Assembly (NCBI GenBank): GCA_964523735.1
Contig: CAZFYZ010000169.1
Span: 1 to 7,192, forward strand
Length of the DNA stretch: 7,192 nucleotides
Reading direction: 5' to 3'
Source of the DNA: CAZFYZ01 sp964523735
GTDB lineage: Bacteria > Armatimonadota > UBA5829
In this document: positions 5,888 through 7,192 of the stretch, one piece after another
Numbering within the stretch: the first letter of the stretch is position 1
Layout of the letters: the number at the start of each line of letters is the position of its first letter
Made by a program: the position numbers and the translations under genes
The notes under the pieces: generated by a model
What the model was told of the DNA's origin: nothing
Seen by the model: the letters and a program-made list of their open reading frames with translations, nothing else
Databases searched by the model: none

Positions 5888-5973
5888 GCCGGAGTGGCGG
5901 AATGGCAGACGCAGTGGTCTCAAAAACCACCGACCGCAAGGTCATGTCGGTTCGACTCCGACCTCCGGCACCA
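5888..5973 (+). tRNA. tRNA-Leu (anticodon CAA)
   Basis: A complete class II tRNA of 86 bases with encoded CCA. The acceptor arms GCCGGAG (5888-5894) and CTCCGGC (5963-5969) pair fully, with A as the discriminator base. The D stem is GCG/CGC. The anticodon stem GTGGT/ACCAC encloses CTCAAAA with anticodon CAA at 5921-5923, which reads the leucine codon UUG. A long variable arm (GACC-GCAA-GGTC) is typical of tRNA-Leu. The T stem GTCGG/CCGAC encloses TTCGACT. No obvious terminator follows before the converging gene end at 6005. tRNA genes are frequent integration sites, but no integrase or repeated tRNA end is visible here. Confidence 0.97.
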
Positions 5974-6004
5974 ACCATTCGCTTGGACTAGCACTCGTCC
6001 TGGG

Positions 6005-6733
6005 TCACGGCTTCTCCACGTCCTCGCCCCATATCTCCCGCTGAACATCTCTGGGCACGCCCAACTTGTCGAGCTGTTTCTGTGATGTGTAGTCCTGTGT
6101 CTCAAGTAGGACCTTCCAGCGGCCGTTCGTCTTGCGCATGTAGGTGACTGCCCCGACGCCCTCTATCTCCTCGATACCAGGCAGCACACTTGTATAGCCC
6201 TTGTAGTACTCCGAGTCGCCAAAGTCGACGTAGAAGTTCTCTTTGGGGGAACGGAGCACCGGGGCGAACACCTTGATGATCGCGAGTCGCTCTGATCTTG
6301 TCAGCAGCCGGCCCTTTGCGCCCGCGCGCAGCTTCTCTTGAGGCAGCAGCTTGACCTTCGTAACCTTGCTGCCGGCGGTGTTGACGATGAAGCGTCTGGT
6401 GGATCCGTCGATGTCGTTCGCGATAACGTAGAAACGCTCGGGCTTCTCAGTCTCCGGAGGATTGCCCCACTGAGGAGCAGGGCTGCCTATGGAGTCACGG
6501 TCCATGACCGTGTAACAGAGCAGCTTCCTCGGCATGCCAGCGGCGATCAACTTGGCATACCTGGCCTCTCCCGCAGCGAGAGCGTCCACATTGGCTGAGT
6601 TGCCTCTTGCATAGGCCCTGAAGTAGAGACGCACGAGGGCCTTGCCGGCTATGGGCTCCGGCCCACCCTCAGCTCGTAGGAGACTGCTCACGACAATAAG
6701 CAGCAAGACAGACACAAATGCAGTATGACGCAT
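6005..6733 (-). CDS. Predicted secreted protein of unknown function
   Basis: I do not recognise this 242-residue protein. The start at 6733 is chosen because it gives a clean signal peptide: MRH, a hydrophobic core FVSVLLLIVVSSLL, and a likely cleavage after LLRA (about residue 20). AGGA also lies nine bases upstream. The ATG at 6775 would add 14 polar residues with no good ribosome site. The mature part is mixed alpha/beta and soluble, with no cysteine cluster and no second membrane segment. Blocks that may be useful for searching are RFYVIANDIDGSTRRFIVNT, EEIEGVGAVTYMRKTNGRWK and a charged C-terminus. It lies 60 bp downstream of the DUF763 gene on the same strand, perhaps sharing its transcript, and converges on the tRNA gene. 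It is probably exported to the cell surface or periplasm. Confidence 0.75.
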   Translation of the reverse strand: MRHTAFVSVLLLIVVSSLLRAEGGPEPIAGKALVRLYFRAYARGNSANVDALAAGEARYAKLIAAGMPRKLLCYTVMDRDSIGSPAPQWGNPPETEKPERFYVIANDIDGSTRRFIVNTAGSKVTKVKLLPQEKLRAGAKGRLLTRSERLAIIKVFAPVLRSPKENFYVDFGDSEYYKGYTSVLPGIEEIEGVGAVTYMRKTNGRWKVLLETQDYTSQKQLDKLGVPRDVQREIWGEDVEKP

Positions 6734-6793
6734 AACCAGTGATCCTACCTTGCCCTTTTGGGCCGCGTGATCCATCGGTCCAGATGGCGCCGA

Positions 6794-7192
6794 TCAGAAC
6801 TCGCAAAACCTCGCCAGCCTCTTCAGCGCGTCGGCGGTTTCGGTGTCCCCAAGCTTCGCCTTCTCAACAGCCTTCTTCATGATGTCAATCGTGCCGTCGT
6901 AGCGAGCCCGGTCCACCGGATACGGGATGCCGTCCTTGCCACCGTGGGCAAAGGAATAGGCAGCGGGATCACGATGGGACATCGGAGCGCCGTACACCAG
7001 GTCGGCGATCATCGCCAGAGCACGAATCGTCTTGCCGCCTACTCCCTCGATCCCCAGAAGCTGCTCGAACCCCTCCGGCTGGCGGTCGTATGTGCGCTCG
7101 AGGATCTTCGTCAGGTACGCCGGGGTGATGTCTACCTCGGCAATGCCGTGGTGCTTCGGCAGGTCCAGCTCGCGCATGCGCTCGATCTCGTG
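6794..7192 (-). CDS. DUF763-family protein, C-terminal part (gene runs off the right edge)
   Basis: The frame is open from base 7192 to the TGA at 6794, about 132 codons, with no clear start inside the window. The internal ATG at 7177 should not be taken as the start. The sequence matches the C-terminal third of DUF763 (PF05559): LDLPKHHGIAEVDI, then LLGIEGVGGKTIRALAMIAD, which looks like a helix-hairpin-helix turn, then AYSFAHGGKDGIPYPVDR, a hallmark of the family. Full-length members are roughly 350-430 residues and are common in archaea and in scattered, often thermophilic, bacteria. The biochemical role is unknown, though the hairpin motif hints at nucleic acid binding. It is not obviously related to the sugar-acid operon, from which the tRNA separates it. 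Confidence 0.88.
   Translation of the reverse strand, partial: HEIERMRELDLPKHHGIAEVDITPAYLTKILERTYDRQPEGFEQLLGIEGVGGKTIRALAMIADLVYGAPMSHRDPAAYSFAHGGKDGIPYPVDRARYDGTIDIMKKAVEKAKLGDTETADALKRLARFCEF

Noticed and set aside
5888..5973. tRNA-Leu as the attachment site of an integrated element
   Set aside because: No integrase gene and no repeat of the tRNA 3' end are present in the window.
5835..6085. Small open frames spanning the tRNA gene
   Set aside because: They overlap a complete tRNA-Leu and its promoter, and have no coding features.
1..7192. CRISPR array, toxin-antitoxin pair or defence system
   Set aside because: No regularly spaced direct repeats and no such proteins are visible; the coding content is metabolic, regulatory, a tRNA and two uncharacterised genes.

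Overview
The window is a bacterial chromosome segment of moderately high GC, with almost everything on the minus strand. It reads as a sugar-acid (hexuronate / 2-keto-3-deoxygluconate) catabolic operon next to a tRNA gene and two unrelated genes. Split (two-subunit) transketolase, an SDR-type mannonate oxidoreductase, a long KDPG aldolase and a DUF763 protein suggest an uncultured Gram-positive-like, Armatimonadota-like or similar bacterium. I cannot name the phylum from the sequence.

Layout, left to right. Bases 1 to about 297 (about 73% GC) carry the end of the ligand-binding part of a plus-strand XylR-like (LacI-type sensor plus AraC) regulator. It is cut off just before its DNA-binding domain. 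At a 12-bp palindrome (297-308) the sequence changes abruptly to about 54% GC and to the minus-strand N-terminal subunit of transketolase (298-675), itself cut at codon 126. Two unrelated truncated genes meet here, so this is either a chimeric assembly joint or a real rearrangement. From there the minus-strand operon runs, in transcription order: GntR/FCD regulator (5713-4943), SDR mannonate/fructuronate oxidoreductase (4826-3990), KDPG aldolase fused to a VOC-like domain (3847-2891), KDG kinase (2794-1763), malate/lactate-dehydrogenase-family oxidoreductase (1766-750) and transketolase N-subunit (675 to the joint). Three of the gaps between genes contain strong inverted repeats.

A near-consensus promoter (5815-5787, minus) precedes the regulator. 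Back to back with it is a consensus promoter (5847-5876, plus) for a complete tRNA-Leu(CAA) gene with encoded CCA (5888-5973). An 8+8 bp inverted repeat overlaps the tRNA -35 box. Right of the tRNA, on the minus strand, lie a predicted secreted protein of unknown function (6733-6005) and the C-terminal end of a DUF763 protein (running off the right edge).

Working model: the SDR interconverts fructuronate and mannonate. Mannonate is dehydrated to 2-keto-3-deoxygluconate (KDG) by an enzyme not in this window, KDG kinase makes KDPG, and the aldolase splits it into pyruvate and glyceraldehyde-3-phosphate. Transketolase could feed the triose phosphate into the pentose phosphate pool. The YjmC-like oxidoreductase probably reduces a related 2-keto acid. 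The GntR regulator probably senses a pathway intermediate. This resembles the hexuronate operon of Bacillus subtilis, which also contains yjmC- and yjmF(uxuB)-type genes.
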